Notes: a model not told the origin generated them from the letters alone. Numbered from the stretch's first letter, positions 1 through 8,892 are shown. The stretch: DNA of 12,601 nt from an uncultured Nitrosomonadales bacterium (GCA_946481065.1 CAMLMA010000048.1:1-12601); one strand, 5' to 3'. Translations and numbers: made by a program.

Positions 1-50
1 AGACTGCCGGCGTTATTGAAATCGATCTGGTTGAAATCTTCTAATTTCAT
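1..50 (-). CDS. pilO: Type IV pilus inner-membrane protein PilO, N-terminal fragment
   Basis: Only the first 16 codons are in the window; the gene continues beyond position 1. The visible peptide reads MKLEDFNQIDFNNAGS, which matches the cytoplasmic start typical of PilO (a short segment with an L-D/N-F-N-N pattern ahead of the single membrane helix). PilO pairs with PilN in the inner membrane and links the PilM ring to the periplasmic PilP/PilQ assembly. The ATG lies 18 bp after the pilN stop and is preceded by GGTGGA, an acceptable ribosome binding site. The call rests on this short peptide plus position directly after pilM-pilN. Confidence 0.85.
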   Translation of the reverse strand, partial: MKLEDFNQIDFNNAGS

Positions 51-68
51 GGTTCCATCCACCCTACA

Positions 69-626
69 CTAGGGCTTATCCGCCTTTTGTGCCTTGAGTT
101 TGACCGTCATGGTGAATTGGCTCTGGCGCTGCGCTTTGTTAGTGACGGCCTTGATTTCGACGAGGTTGGGCGATTCCAGCCAAGGTGAAGTGGAGAAATT
201 CCGCACCAGCGTCGCGATTCTGGCATTGGTATCGGCAACCCCTTCGATCGTGACCAGCGTAGCCTGCTGCTTGACGGACTTCAGGTACATGCCTTCAGGC
301 AGCTGTCTTGCCAGTTCGTCCAGCAGCACCACCGCTTGTCCACGGTTGGTTTGCAGGCTTTCGACCACCTGTTTGCGCGAGAGCACATCCTGGATCTGGT
401 TTTTCAGTTCCTGGATCTCCGCAATCTGTTTATCGAGCTTTGCATTTGCCGCTTCAAGGCGGCTATTGCGCTCCATTTGGGCATCGATCTGGGCTGTGAC
501 GTAGGTCTGACCCATGAACACGACCGCGGCACCCAAGACGAATGTCGCCGCGACCATGAGCATGAATTGGCGCTGACGTTCAGCACGCTTGAGCTGGCGG
601 TGCGGTAGCAGGTTGATACGGATCAT
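69..626 (-). CDS. pilN: Type IV pilus assembly protein PilN
   Basis: This 185-residue protein has the PilN layout. A cytoplasmic start carries the INLLP motif (residues 4-8), the conserved peptide by which PilN binds the groove of PilM. One membrane helix follows at about residues 21-40, then a coiled coil at about 45-93, then a periplasmic ferredoxin-like domain to the end. It works in the inner membrane as a PilN-PilO dimer that aligns the pilus motor with the secretin. The ATG directly abuts the pilM stop (TAAATG), and a perfect GGAGG lies 9 nt upstream inside the end of pilM, so the two are almost certainly co-translated from one mRNA. Length is usual for the family. Confidence 0.95.
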   Translation of the reverse strand: MIRINLLPHRQLKRAERQRQFMLMVAATFVLGAAVVFMGQTYVTAQIDAQMERNSRLEAANAKLDKQIAEIQELKNQIQDVLSRKQVVESLQTNRGQAVVLLDELARQLPEGMYLKSVKQQATLVTIEGVADTNARIATLVRNFSTSPWLESPNLVEIKAVTNKAQRQSQFTMTVKLKAQKADKP

Positions 627-1700
627 TTAACCGAACCTCCGCAGTGCCAACCCACAGGCGATCATCAACGCCGGGGCATCTGCCAGCAACTGCTGTTGTT
701 TGATCTTGGGCGCGAGCGTCATCTCATGGAAAGGATTGGCGGTGATGGTGTTGACCTGTGTGCGCTCCTGCACCAGCAGGTCCACACCCGGGATCGATGC
801 GCAGCCGCCGGCCAGCACGATATGATTGACACTGTTGTATTGGGTGGAACTGGTGAAGAACTGCAGGGCGCGGGCGACTTCCATCGCCAGCGACTGGATG
901 AAGGGTTGCAAAACCTCCATCTCGTAGCTGTCCGGCAAGCCGCCTCGACGCTTGGCGATCTCCGCTTCTTCGAGCGAGAGACCGAAGCGACGCTGGATCT
1001 CCTGCGTCAACTGGGCGCCGCCAAAACTCTGTTCGCGGATATAGACCGACTGATTATCGTGCAATACGTTGATATGCATCATGATGGCGCCGATATCGAC
1101 GATCATCACAGTCTGGTCCTTGCCGCTGTTCGGCAACTGGCTGGAGACAAGCTCATATGCCGCTTCCGTGGCATAGGTCTCAACATCCATGACGATCACC
1201 TTAAGACCGCCGCCTTCTGCCGCGGCAACACGGTCTTCGATCTTTTCCTTGCGCGACGCGGCGATCAACACCTCGACCTCCGCTTCAGGATTGCTCGGCG
1301 CCGGGCCGATGACCTGAAAATCGATATTGACTTCATCCAGAGAGAACGGGATGTACTGGTTGGCCTCGGCCTCTACCTGCAGCTCCATATCTTCTTCGCG
1401 CAGGCCGGCCTGCATGAGGACCTTCTTGCTGATGACAGCGGCGGCCGGCAATGCCAGCGCCATACGTTTTTCGCGGGTACCGAGGAGTTTCCATGCGCGC
1501 TGGATGGCGTCCACGACCTGGTCGAGGTCAGTGATGTTGCCATCGACCACCGCATCCTTGCCCATGGGGGCGATAGCGTAACCATCAAGGCGGTGCGACC
1601 CCTTGCTCCCCTCTGACAGTTCCACCATCTTGACCGAAGTAGAACTGATATCTACCCCGATCAGTGGTGGCATGCGCTCTGTAAAAAAGTCGAATTTCAA
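627..1700 (-). CDS. pilM: Type IV pilus assembly ATPase-like protein PilM
   Basis: The 357-residue actin/FtsA-like cytoplasmic protein forms the ring at the base of the type IV pilus and binds the PilN N-terminus. Nucleotide-binding signatures of the actin fold are visible: phosphate-1 GVDISSTSVKMVELS (15-29), phosphate-2 VDIGA (201-205) and the adenosine motif VLAGGCASIPG (295-305). The start is TTG at 1700. It is chosen over the ATG nine codons later because GAAAGGG lies 9 nt upstream and PilM proteins normally carry about ten residues, usually including a Phe-rich tip, before the GVDIS motif. It is the first gene of the pilMNO(PQ) unit, divergent from mrcA, with a plausible sigma-70 promoter 58 bp upstream. 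Confidence 0.95.
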   Translation of the reverse strand: MKFDFFTERMPPLIGVDISSTSVKMVELSEGSKGSHRLDGYAIAPMGKDAVVDGNITDLDQVVDAIQRAWKLLGTREKRMALALPAAAVISKKVLMQAGLREEDMELQVEAEANQYIPFSLDEVNIDFQVIGPAPSNPEAEVEVLIAASRKEKIEDRVAAAEGGGLKVIVMDVETYATEAAYELVSSQLPNSGKDQTVMIVDIGAIMMHINVLHDNQSVYIREQSFGGAQLTQEIQRRFGLSLEEAEIAKRRGGLPDSYEMEVLQPFIQSLAMEVARALQFFTSSTQYNSVNHIVLAGGCASIPGVDLLVQERTQVNTITANPFHEMTLAPKIKQQQLLADAPALMIACGLALRRFG

Positions 1701-1757
1701 ACCGAAATTCCCTTTCTTTATTGGTTAGTTACGCACAATACTGATAATTTACCTTAA

Positions 1758-1786
1758 ATGCTAGCAACAACTATAAATGGTGTAAA
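1758..1786 (-). promoter_or_regulatory. Predicted sigma-70 promoter for pilMNO
   Basis: On the minus strand TTTACA (1786-1781) and TAGCAT (1763-1758) are separated by exactly 17 bp, matching the -35 consensus at 5 of 6 positions and the -10 at 4 of 6. This would start transcription near 1751 and give a 5' leader of about 50 nt before the pilM TTG. Prediction by eye only. Confidence 0.5.
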
Positions 1787-1788
1787 GC

Positions 1789-1808
1789 AAATTATTATTT
1801 TTTAATTT
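1789..1808. promoter_or_regulatory. AT-rich tract with inverted repeat between divergent promoters
   Basis: The 20 bp are all A/T and begin and end with AAATTA and TAATTT, a 6-bp inverted repeat around an 8-bp T-rich centre. The tract sits just upstream of the pilM -35 box, where an UP element would lie, and covers the -35 position of the mrcA promoter. It could serve as an UP element or a bend/protein site shared by both promoters; no specific binding consensus was recognised. Confidence 0.3.
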
Positions 1809-1829
1809 GGCGTGTTGAGCACATATAAT
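1801..1829 (+). promoter_or_regulatory. Predicted promoter for mrcA with consensus -10
   Basis: A perfect TATAAT occurs at 1824-1829. The -35 position at 17-bp spacing holds only TTTAAT (1801-1806), so the element is -10 driven. Transcription would begin near 1836, about 30 nt before the ATG at 1866. The -10 lies inside the longest possible mrcA reading frame, which argues that the translated region starts downstream of it. Confidence 0.5.
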
Positions 1830-1865
1830 GTGGCTCTCTGCGTTCAATTTTTGTACATTCCATCA

Positions 1866-4211
1866 ATGCTCCCGAAAAAATGGTGGCAGTTCCTGATCCT
1901 CGCAACCTTGATTCTTGGATTGGTTTGCACTGCACTGATCGGCCTCGCTGCCACACTGATCTACCCCCAATTACCTTCACTGGACGTACTGACCGACTAT
2001 CGTCCCAAGGTGCCGTTGCGGATCTATTCCGATGACGGTTTCCTGATCGGCGAATTCGGCGAGGAGCGGCGAGCGCTGATCAAGTTCGAAGCCGTGCCCA
2101 AACGCCTGGTCCAGGCGATCCTCGCGGCTGAAGACGAGCGCTTCTATACCCATGGCGGCGTAGATACCATGGGTATCCTGCGCGCCGCCATCGCCAATGT
2201 CACTTCCGGCAGCTTCAAGGAAGGCGCGAGCACCATCACCATGCAAGTCGCCCGCAACTTCTTTCTCTCGAGCGAGAAGACCGCGACCCGCAAACTAAGT
2301 GAGGCGCTACTTGCCATCAAGATCGAACACAGCCTGACCAAGGACCAGATCCTCGAGCTCTATATCAACCAGATCTATCTTGGGCAACGTTCCTACGGCT
2401 TCGCAGCGGCATCACAGGTCTACTACGGCAAGCCGCTGGAAAAGCTCAGCGTCGCCGAGACCGCCATGCTGGCCGGCCTGCCAAAGGCTCCATCCCGCTA
2501 CAACCCGTTCGCCAATCCGAAACGCGCTACAGCCCGCCAGCATTATGTGCTGGGGCGGATGAAGGCGTTGCGATTCATCGACGAGCCGGCTTATGAGGCG
2601 GCACTCAAGGAGCCGACACGGTTGCGTACCTCGCGGCAGGTCCGCGATGTGCAGGCGGATTATGTGGCCGAGATCGCCCGACAGGTGATGTACGCGCGTT
2701 ACAAGGATGACATTTATAACAGCGGCATGCGGGTCTATACCACGATCCGTAAACAGAACCAGGAAGCCGCCAACGCGGCGGTCTTGCAAGGCATCGTCGA
2801 TTATGAACGGCGCCATGGCTATCGGGGGCCGGAAGGTCTCGTGCGCGCGACCGACAAGGCAGAAGCCGACACCCATAACTGGATGGATAGCGCGCTCGAT
2901 GATATCGACGAGTTCAATGGCCTGATCCCAGCGATCGTCACTTCGGCCACTCCGAAGCTGCTCAAGGCCCATACAAAGCATGGCGAGGATATCGAGATCT
3001 CGGGCGATGGCCTGGCGCTCGTACAAAAGACGCTCAACGAGAAGGATGCGGCGAAGCGCAAGCTCAAGCCGGGCGCCGTGATCCGCGTAGTACAGCTGGC
3101 TGATCGCTGGCAGGTCACGCAGCTACCGCAGGTCGAATCGGCCTTCGTCGGCCTCGATCCCGAGAATGGTGCTGTGAGGGCGCTGGTGGGCGGCTTCGAT
3201 TTCCATCGCAACAAATTCAACCATGTCACCCAGGCATGGCGTCAACCCGGCTCCAGCTTCAAACCATTCATCTACTCCGCTTCACTGGAAAAGGGCTTCA
3301 CGCCCGCCAGCATCATCGAAGACGAGCCTGTGTTCCTCAGTGCCGAAGAAACTGGCAGTGGGGAGGGATGGGAACCACGCAATTTCGATAATAAATACGA
3401 CGGACCGATCCGCATGCGCACTGCGCTGACCAAATCCAAGAACATGGTCTCCATCCGCATCCTGCAGTCTATCGGCGTCGATTACGCACGCGATTACATC
3501 ACGCGCTTCGGCTTCTCGCCGAAGGATCATCCGCCATATCTGGCGATGGCATTGGGCGCAGGTTCGGTCACGCCGTGGCAGATGGCGGGTGCCTACGCCG
3601 TCTTCGCCAATGGCGGCTACCGGGTACGGCCGTACCTGATCAGCAAGATCGTCGACAGTAACGGCAAGGTCATCGAGCAGACCAAGTTCGACAAGGCCGG
3701 CGATCCATCGAAGCGTGTCATCGACAGCCGTAACGCCTTTCTCATGACGTCGATGATGCAGGACGTCGCCCGCATCGGCACCGCCTCCAAGGCGCGCCAG
3801 ATCGGACGCTACGACCTCGCCGGCAAGACCGGCACCACCAACAACCAGATCGATGCCTGGTTCGCCGGCTTCAATCCAAAGCAGGTCGCAATAGCCTGGA
3901 TGGGCTACGACAAACCGCGCACGCTGGGCAGCAACGAGACCGGCGGGCATGCCGCCCTGCCGATCTGGATCGACTACATGTCCAATGTGCTGAAGGGCGT
4001 GCCGGATAACCCTTATCCGGTTCCCGACGGCGTCAGCTCGATCAAGATCGACCCACTGACCGGGACCAAGGTCGGTGATGGCGAGAGCGGTATCTACGAG
4101 TATTTCTATCAGGAATACCCGCCGCCAGAGATCGAGCAGCATTTCACACCGATCCCTGGCTTCTCGACATCGAACCTGGGGAGTGACCCCAGGGCCGACC
4201 AGCTCTACTGA
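1866..4211 (+). CDS. mrcA: Penicillin-binding protein 1A, bifunctional transglycosylase/transpeptidase
   Basis: This class A PBP (ponA/mrcA family, 781 residues from this start) polymerises lipid II into glycan strands and cross-links them in the periplasm. It has a short cytoplasmic tip and a membrane anchor at about residues 6-32. The GT51 domain shows AAEDERFYTHGG (catalytic Glu about 89) and GASTITMQVARN. A PBP1A-type OB/linker region covers roughly 285-415. The transpeptidase has SSFK (Ser463/Lys466), SKN (524-526) and KTGTT (from Lys654), all intact. A GTG at 1812 would add 18 residues, but the consensus -10 box lies within that extension; ATG 1866 opens directly with the usual Lys/Trp-then-hydrophobic start, although no good ribosome binding site precedes it. 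It is divergent from pilM, a neighbour relationship common in gamma- and betaproteobacteria. Confidence 0.95.
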   Translation: MLPKKWWQFLILATLILGLVCTALIGLAATLIYPQLPSLDVLTDYRPKVPLRIYSDDGFLIGEFGEERRALIKFEAVPKRLVQAILAAEDERFYTHGGVDTMGILRAAIANVTSGSFKEGASTITMQVARNFFLSSEKTATRKLSEALLAIKIEHSLTKDQILELYINQIYLGQRSYGFAAASQVYYGKPLEKLSVAETAMLAGLPKAPSRYNPFANPKRATARQHYVLGRMKALRFIDEPAYEAALKEPTRLRTSRQVRDVQADYVAEIARQVMYARYKDDIYNSGMRVYTTIRKQNQEAANAAVLQGIVDYERRHGYRGPEGLVRATDKAEADTHNWMDSALDDIDEFNGLIPAIVTSATPKLLKAHTKHGEDIEISGDGLALVQKTLNEKDAAKRKLKPGAVIRVVQLADRWQVTQLPQVESAFVGLDPENGAVRALVGGFDFHRNKFNHVTQAWRQPGSSFKPFIYSASLEKGFTPASIIEDEPVFLSAEETGSGEGWEPRNFDNKYDGPIRMRTALTKSKNMVSIRILQSIGVDYARDYITRFGFSPKDHPPYLAMALGAGSVTPWQMAGAYAVFANGGYRVRPYLISKIVDSNGKVIEQTKFDKAGDPSKRVIDSRNAFLMTSMMQDVARIGTASKARQIGRYDLAGKTGTTNNQIDAWFAGFNPKQVAIAWMGYDKPRTLGSNETGGHAALPIWIDYMSNVLKGVPDNPYPVPDGVSSIKIDPLTGTKVGDGESGIYEYFYQEYPPPEIEQHFTPIPGFSTSNLGSDPRADQLY
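4002..4020. repeat. Perfect 8-bp inverted repeat inside mrcA
   Basis: CCGGATAA and TTATCCGG flank a 3-nt loop (CCC). The repeat falls in codons for the VPDNPYPV segment near the PBP1A C-terminus, about 190 nt before the stop. It could form a tight mRNA hairpin but has no T-tract on either side, so it is not a canonical terminator. Confidence 0.4.
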
Positions 4212-4228
4212 TCGAGCGATCGGACGCC

Positions 4229-4882
4229 ATGGCCAAGGATACGCAGTCCCGGCAGTCGCAGTTGCGTCAGCTCATCGCCCAACAGGCGGCGCGCATGATG
4301 GCGGAAGAAGGCATCTCGGATTACGCCTATGCCAAGCGCAAGGCAAGCCGCCAGCTTGGCGCCACCGATATCAACTGCATGCCGACCAATGCCGAGATCG
4401 AAGACGAGATCCGCCTGTTCCACGAGATCTACAATAGCGAGGATCAGCCGGCCCATTTGCGCCAGCTACGCGCAGACGCCTTGCTGGTCATGCAGTTGCT
4501 GGAACGTTTCGAACCCCATCTCACCGGCGCCGTCTGGGATGGCACTGCCGGCAAGTACGCGGAGACGCATATCCATCTGTTCGCGGACAGCCTCAAGGAT
4601 GTCGAGATGTTTCTGCTGAACCAGCAGATCCCTTACGAGACCAACGAGAAGTCCTATCGGGTGAGCAATGCTGCCGCGGACAAAAAAGGAGGGGAACGCA
4701 GGAAAGTACCGATGTTCACGCTCGAGGGGCCGCATGGCGCGATCAAACTCAGCGTGTTCGAGATCGACGACATGCGTATCCCGACCAAACACCCGGGCAA
4801 CGGCAGCAATGCTAGCCGGGCCGATATCAGTGATCTCAAGGCGCTGATCGCTTCGACTGCGGCGCTGACCGAGCCCGAATAA
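4229..4882 (+). CDS. Conserved hypothetical protein, weakly nucleotidyltransferase-like
   Basis: This 217-residue soluble protein has no signal peptide or membrane helix. The N-terminal third (about 1-95) looks helical and charged, with AARMMAEEGISDYAYAKRKA (20-39) and a PTNAEIEDEI stretch (52-61). The centre has LTGAVWDGTAGKY (98-110) followed by HIHLFADSLKDVEMFLL (114-130), then a strand-rich part with VPMFTLEG (160-167) and IKLSVFEIDDMR (172-183). From memory, similar proteins are common in betaproteobacteria and are variously labelled nucleotidyltransferase-like or, doubtfully, as a Mur ligase. The G-x-x-x-DGTA...hxhLFAD pattern recalls a nucleotidyltransferase core, but the position where acidic catalytic residues would be expected reads HIH. 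I cannot assign a function. It starts 17 bp after mrcA with a weak ribosome binding site, so co-transcription with mrcA is likely. Confidence 0.85.
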   Translation: MAKDTQSRQSQLRQLIAQQAARMMAEEGISDYAYAKRKASRQLGATDINCMPTNAEIEDEIRLFHEIYNSEDQPAHLRQLRADALLVMQLLERFEPHLTGAVWDGTAGKYAETHIHLFADSLKDVEMFLLNQQIPYETNEKSYRVSNAAADKKGGERRKVPMFTLEGPHGAIKLSVFEIDDMRIPTKHPGNGSNASRADISDLKALIASTAALTEPE

Positions 4883-4910
4883 CTCCCCCGCTAATTAAGT
4901 TCCCTGCCGC

Positions 4911-5918
<1,008 letters not shown>

Positions 5919-6000
5919 TTAGCGCCGATAACCACCGGCCCAGCTCGATAAACGCACCTTTCGAGCGAGAGACCGGCGAGTATCCGCGGTCAATCACGTT

Positions 6001-6789
6001 TCAGGAAAATACCCGTGCTAGCTCCAACCCCGGATCCGGCTGCCGCATGAACGCCTCGCCGACGAGGAAGGTATGCACATCATGCGAACGCATCAGCGCC
6101 ACGTCGTCAGGGGTGAAGATACCGGATTCGGTGACGACGATCTTGTCGGCCGGGATCCGCGCCAGTAGATCGAAAGTCGTTTGCAGCGTGACCTCGAAAG
6201 TGCGCAGGTTGCGGTTGTTGATGCCGAGCAGCGGCGTGTCCAGTTGCAGGGCGAGGTCGAGCTCTTCGCCGTTATGCACCTCGACCAGCACGGCCATGCC
6301 CAGATCATGGGCGATCGCTTCCAGTTGACGCATGCGCGGCAGATCCAGCGCAGCCGCGATGAGCAAGATGCAATCCGCTCCCATCGCGCGCGCTTCATAG
6401 ACTTGATACGTGTCGATCATGAAATCCTTGCGCAACACCGGGATCGCGCAGGCGGCGCGCGCCTGCTTGAGATATTCGGCACTGCCCTGAAAGAACTGCT
6501 GATCGGTGAGCACGGACAGGCAGGCAGCGCCGTTATCGGCATAGCTCGCCGCGATCTCGGCCGGACGAAAATCCGCTCGGATCACACCCTTGGACGGACT
6601 GGCTTTCTTGATCTCGGCAATGACGGCCGGTTTTCCGGCAGCGATCTTGCCCCGGATCGCGCCGACGAAATCACGCGCTGGTGGCATCGCCATCGCCTCA
6701 CGCTGCAGAATAGCCAGCGGCTTCTCGGCCATTGCGGCTTCCACCTCGGCCTGCTTGACCTTCAGAATCTTGTTCAAAATATCGGACAT
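6001..6789 (-). CDS. trpC: Indole-3-glycerol phosphate synthase
   Basis: This 262-residue TIM-barrel enzyme closes 1-(2-carboxyphenylamino)-1-deoxyribulose 5-phosphate to indole-3-glycerol phosphate in tryptophan synthesis. Active-site residues of the family are all visible: Glu59 and Lys61 in [11 protein letters not shown], Lys121 in LRKDFMID, Glu170 in LVEVHN, Asn191 in INNRNLRTF, and Glu221-Ser222 in TESGI. The phosphate-binding VGEAFMR is near the C-terminus. It is monofunctional: no TrpF (PRA isomerase) domain is fused, and no trpF gene is nearby. The ATG has AGAGGG 11 nt upstream. It lies 37 bp after the DUF3465-like gene in the same direction. Confidence 0.97.
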   Translation of the reverse strand: MSDILNKILKVKQAEVEAAMAEKPLAILQREAMAMPPARDFVGAIRGKIAAGKPAVIAEIKKASPSKGVIRADFRPAEIAASYADNGAACLSVLTDQQFFQGSAEYLKQARAACAIPVLRKDFMIDTYQVYEARAMGADCILLIAAALDLPRMRQLEAIAHDLGMAVLVEVHNGEELDLALQLDTPLLGINNRNLRTFEVTLQTTFDLLARIPADKIVVTESGIFTPDDVALMRSHDVHTFLVGEAFMRQPDPGLELARVFS

Positions 6790-6826
6790 TGTTACTGCTA
6801 CCCTCTTCGAATCATCTTGTTACCGG

Positions 6827-7279
6827 CTATTCATAAGTCTTACCGTCATGCCTCAACCAGCCCGGCGCGTGTTGCCCGTGCGGATCATGGTGCGTCCAGT
6901 GGACCACCCCGCCCTTGTCGTTCCATACATATTCGCCATTGAACTCGACCACATCGCCTACTGCAAGTCGCGGCACCCTGGGCGCGAGATCGATATTGTG
7001 CGCGACCAGCACCGTGATACCCACTGGCAGCTGAAGGATGAAGCGCTGATGCCTTGCACCGTTACCATCATCCGGCAAAACCTTGAGCACTTTGCCCTTG
7101 CCGGTGACTTGAATATCGCTGAGTCGGCCATCGAACGCGTGGCGGATCGCTTCGATGTCACCAGCGGTTTGTTCCGTCGCCGCGGCCACCTGCTGCGGCA
7201 GTTGCGCCAACCCGGACGACGGGTACTGCAGCACCGTATAGATAACGGCGATGGCGACGATCAGCAATAGCTTGATCAT
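6827..7279 (-). CDS. DUF3465-like exported or membrane-anchored protein
   Basis: This 150-residue protein of unknown function starts with a hydrophobic segment (about 3-18), reading as an uncleaved anchor or signal peptide. There is no lipobox cysteine. A polar linker (about 28-50) precedes a compact domain with HQRFILQL (77-84), VAHNIDLAPR (92-101), VGDVVEFNGEYVW (108-120) and a His-rich tail HWTHHDPHGQH (127-137). From memory this pattern matches the DUF3465 family; the VxVGDxVEFxGEY run suggests a small beta-barrel such as an OB fold (inference). Its ATG overlaps the trpD stop as ATGA (7276-7279) and has no ribosome binding site of its own, implying translational coupling to trpD. It has no obvious link to tryptophan chemistry. 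Confidence 0.85.
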   Translation of the reverse strand: MIKLLLIVAIAVIYTVLQYPSSGLAQLPQQVAAATEQTAGDIEAIRHAFDGRLSDIQVTGKGKVLKVLPDDGNGARHQRFILQLPVGITVLVAHNIDLAPRVPRLAVGDVVEFNGEYVWNDKGGVVHWTHHDPHGQHAPGWLRHDGKTYE

Positions 7280-8301
7280 GCGCTGACGGCGATCGCTTTC
7301 AGCTGCTCCAGCTTATGTGCGGCAGCGCCACTATCGATGACCTCCGCCGCCAGGGCGATACCCGCCGCCATCGATTCTGCCACGCCTGCGACATAGATCG
7401 CCGCGCCGGCGTTGAGCAATACGATGTCCCGCGCCGGGCCTGTCTTGCCTGCCAACACATCCAGCACCATGGCCCTGGATGCCTGGGCGTCCTGGATGCG
7501 GATGGTCGCCACGGCATGCACGGGCAGCCCGAATTGGCTCGGGTGGATGACGTATTCGTGTACCTCACCATGCTTCAGTTCAGCGACATAGGTATCCCCG
7601 GTGAAGGAGATCTCGTCCATGCCGTCAGCACCATGCACCACCATGACGTGTTCGCTGCCGAGGCGTTGCAGCACGCGCGCCAGCAATCCGGTCAGGTCCT
7701 TATGGAAGACGCCCATCACCTGGCGTTTGGCACCGGCCGGATTGGTCATCGGACCCAGCAGGTTGAACAAGGTGCGCACGCCCAGCTCGCGACGTACAGG
7801 TGCCGCGTGCTTCATGGCGCTGTGGTGGTTGGGCGCGAACATGAAGCCGATGCCGATCTTGTCCACGGCCGTCGCGACCTGCTGCGGGGTCAGGTTGACG
7901 TTGACGCCCAGCGCTTCCAGCACATCGGCGCTGCCGCAGGTGGACGATACCGAACGCCCGCCATGTTTGGCGACGCGCGCGCCGGCGGCGGCAGCGACGA
8001 AAGCGCTGACCGTCGAGACATTGAATGTCTGGATACCGTCGCCGCCAGTCCCGCAGGTATCGACCAGATGGCCGGTGTCATGGATCTCGACCTTGGTCGA
8101 CAATTCGCGCATGACCTGCGCGGCGGCGCTGATCTCGTCCACCGTCTCGCCTTTCATGCGCAAGCCGATGAGCAGCCCAGCGATCTGCGCGGGCGTCAGT
8201 TCGCCCTGCATCACCTGGCGCATGATGGCCAGCATCTGTTCGTGCGTCAGATCCTGGCGGTTCAGCAACTGCTGGAGCACCTCCTTGAACACGACCGCCA
8301 T
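7276..8301 (-). CDS. trpD: Anthranilate phosphoribosyltransferase
   Basis: The 341-residue enzyme transfers phosphoribose from PRPP to anthranilate, the second dedicated step to tryptophan. Family signatures are complete: the PRPP-binding glycine loop CGTGGDG (83-89), KHGGRSVSS (112-120), the anthranilate-contact arginines in the APVRRELGVRT stretch (about 167-177), LLGPMTNP (181-188), and the magnesium-binding DGMDE (226-230). Length is normal and there is no fused glutaminase domain. The ATG overlaps the trpG stop by one base (TGATG) with no good ribosome binding site, so translation is probably coupled to trpG. The downstream gene overlaps its stop by 4 bp. Confidence 0.97.
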   Translation of the reverse strand: MAVVFKEVLQQLLNRQDLTHEQMLAIMRQVMQGELTPAQIAGLLIGLRMKGETVDEISAAAQVMRELSTKVEIHDTGHLVDTCGTGGDGIQTFNVSTVSAFVAAAAGARVAKHGGRSVSSTCGSADVLEALGVNVNLTPQQVATAVDKIGIGFMFAPNHHSAMKHAAPVRRELGVRTLFNLLGPMTNPAGAKRQVMGVFHKDLTGLLARVLQRLGSEHVMVVHGADGMDEISFTGDTYVAELKHGEVHEYVIHPSQFGLPVHAVATIRIQDAQASRAMVLDVLAGKTGPARDIVLLNAGAAIYVAGVAESMAAGIALAAEVIDSGAAAHKLEQLKAIAVSA

Positions 8302-8885
8302 CAGTAGGCTTTCAGGAAGTTATCGAGCAACTCGTGGCCATATTCGGTCAGGATCGATTCCGGGTGGAACTGCACGCCTTCGATCGGCAAGGTCTTGTGG
8401 CGCACGCCCATGATCTCGCCGAAGGCGCCGTTCTCGTCTTCGGTCCACGCCGTGATCTCGAGACAGTCGGGGATGGTCTCGCGCTCGATCACCAGCGAAT
8501 GGTAACGCGTGGCGGTATAAGGGTTAGGCAAGCCCTTGAACACGCCTATGTCCTTGTGGTGGATTTGAGAAGTCTTGCCGTGCATGAGCTGCTTGGCATG
8601 GACGATGTTACCGCCAAAGGCCTGGCCGATACTCTGGTGGCCGAGGCAGACGCCCAGCATCGGGATCTTGCCGGCAAAGGCCTTGATCAGCGGTACGGAG
8701 ATGCCGGCCTCGTTGGGCGTGCATGGGCCGGGCGAGATGACGATGTGCCGTGGCCGCATCTTTTCCACCTGGGCGAGATCGATCTCGTCGTTGCGGAACA
8801 CCTGGACATCCTGCCCCAGCTCGCCCAGATATTGCACCAGGTTGTAGGTGAAGGAGTCGTAATTATCAATCATTAAAAGAGACAT
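8301..8885 (-). CDS. trpG: Anthranilate synthase component II, glutamine amidotransferase
   Basis: The 194-residue class I glutaminase supplies ammonia to TrpE for anthranilate formation. The catalytic triad is Cys80 (GVCLGHQ), His174 and Glu176 (FHPES); the oxyanion/substrate loop [12 protein letters not shown] (50-61) is intact. In many bacteria this subunit also serves as PabA for folate; whether it does so here cannot be told from sequence. It is separated from its partner trpE by the 2.6-kb c-di-GMP gene, which ends 39 bp upstream. An AGGGA lies about 13 nt before the ATG, partly within a small predicted hairpin. Confidence 0.96.
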   Translation of the reverse strand: MSLLMIDNYDSFTYNLVQYLGELGQDVQVFRNDEIDLAQVEKMRPRHIVISPGPCTPNEAGISVPLIKAFAGKIPMLGVCLGHQSIGQAFGGNIVHAKQLMHGKTSQIHHKDIGVFKGLPNPYTATRYHSLVIERETIPDCLEITAWTEDENGAFGEIMGVRHKTLPIEGVQFHPESILTEYGHELLDNFLKAY

Positions 8886-8892
8886 GGCTGAA

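Noticed and set aside
696..1616. 306-codon open frame opposite pilM
   Set aside because: Antisense shadow; pilM motifs and pilMNO order establish the minus strand as coding.
3282..4142. 286-codon open frame opposite mrcA transpeptidase region
   Set aside because: Antisense shadow of a conserved catalytic domain.
5988..5993. TTGACC as a -35 box for a hemB promoter
   Set aside because: At 17-bp spacing the -10 position reads TCTCGC, which is far from consensus.
7315..8307. 330-codon open frame opposite trpD
   Set aside because: Antisense shadow of a fully motif-supported trpD; the composition is unlike a real protein.
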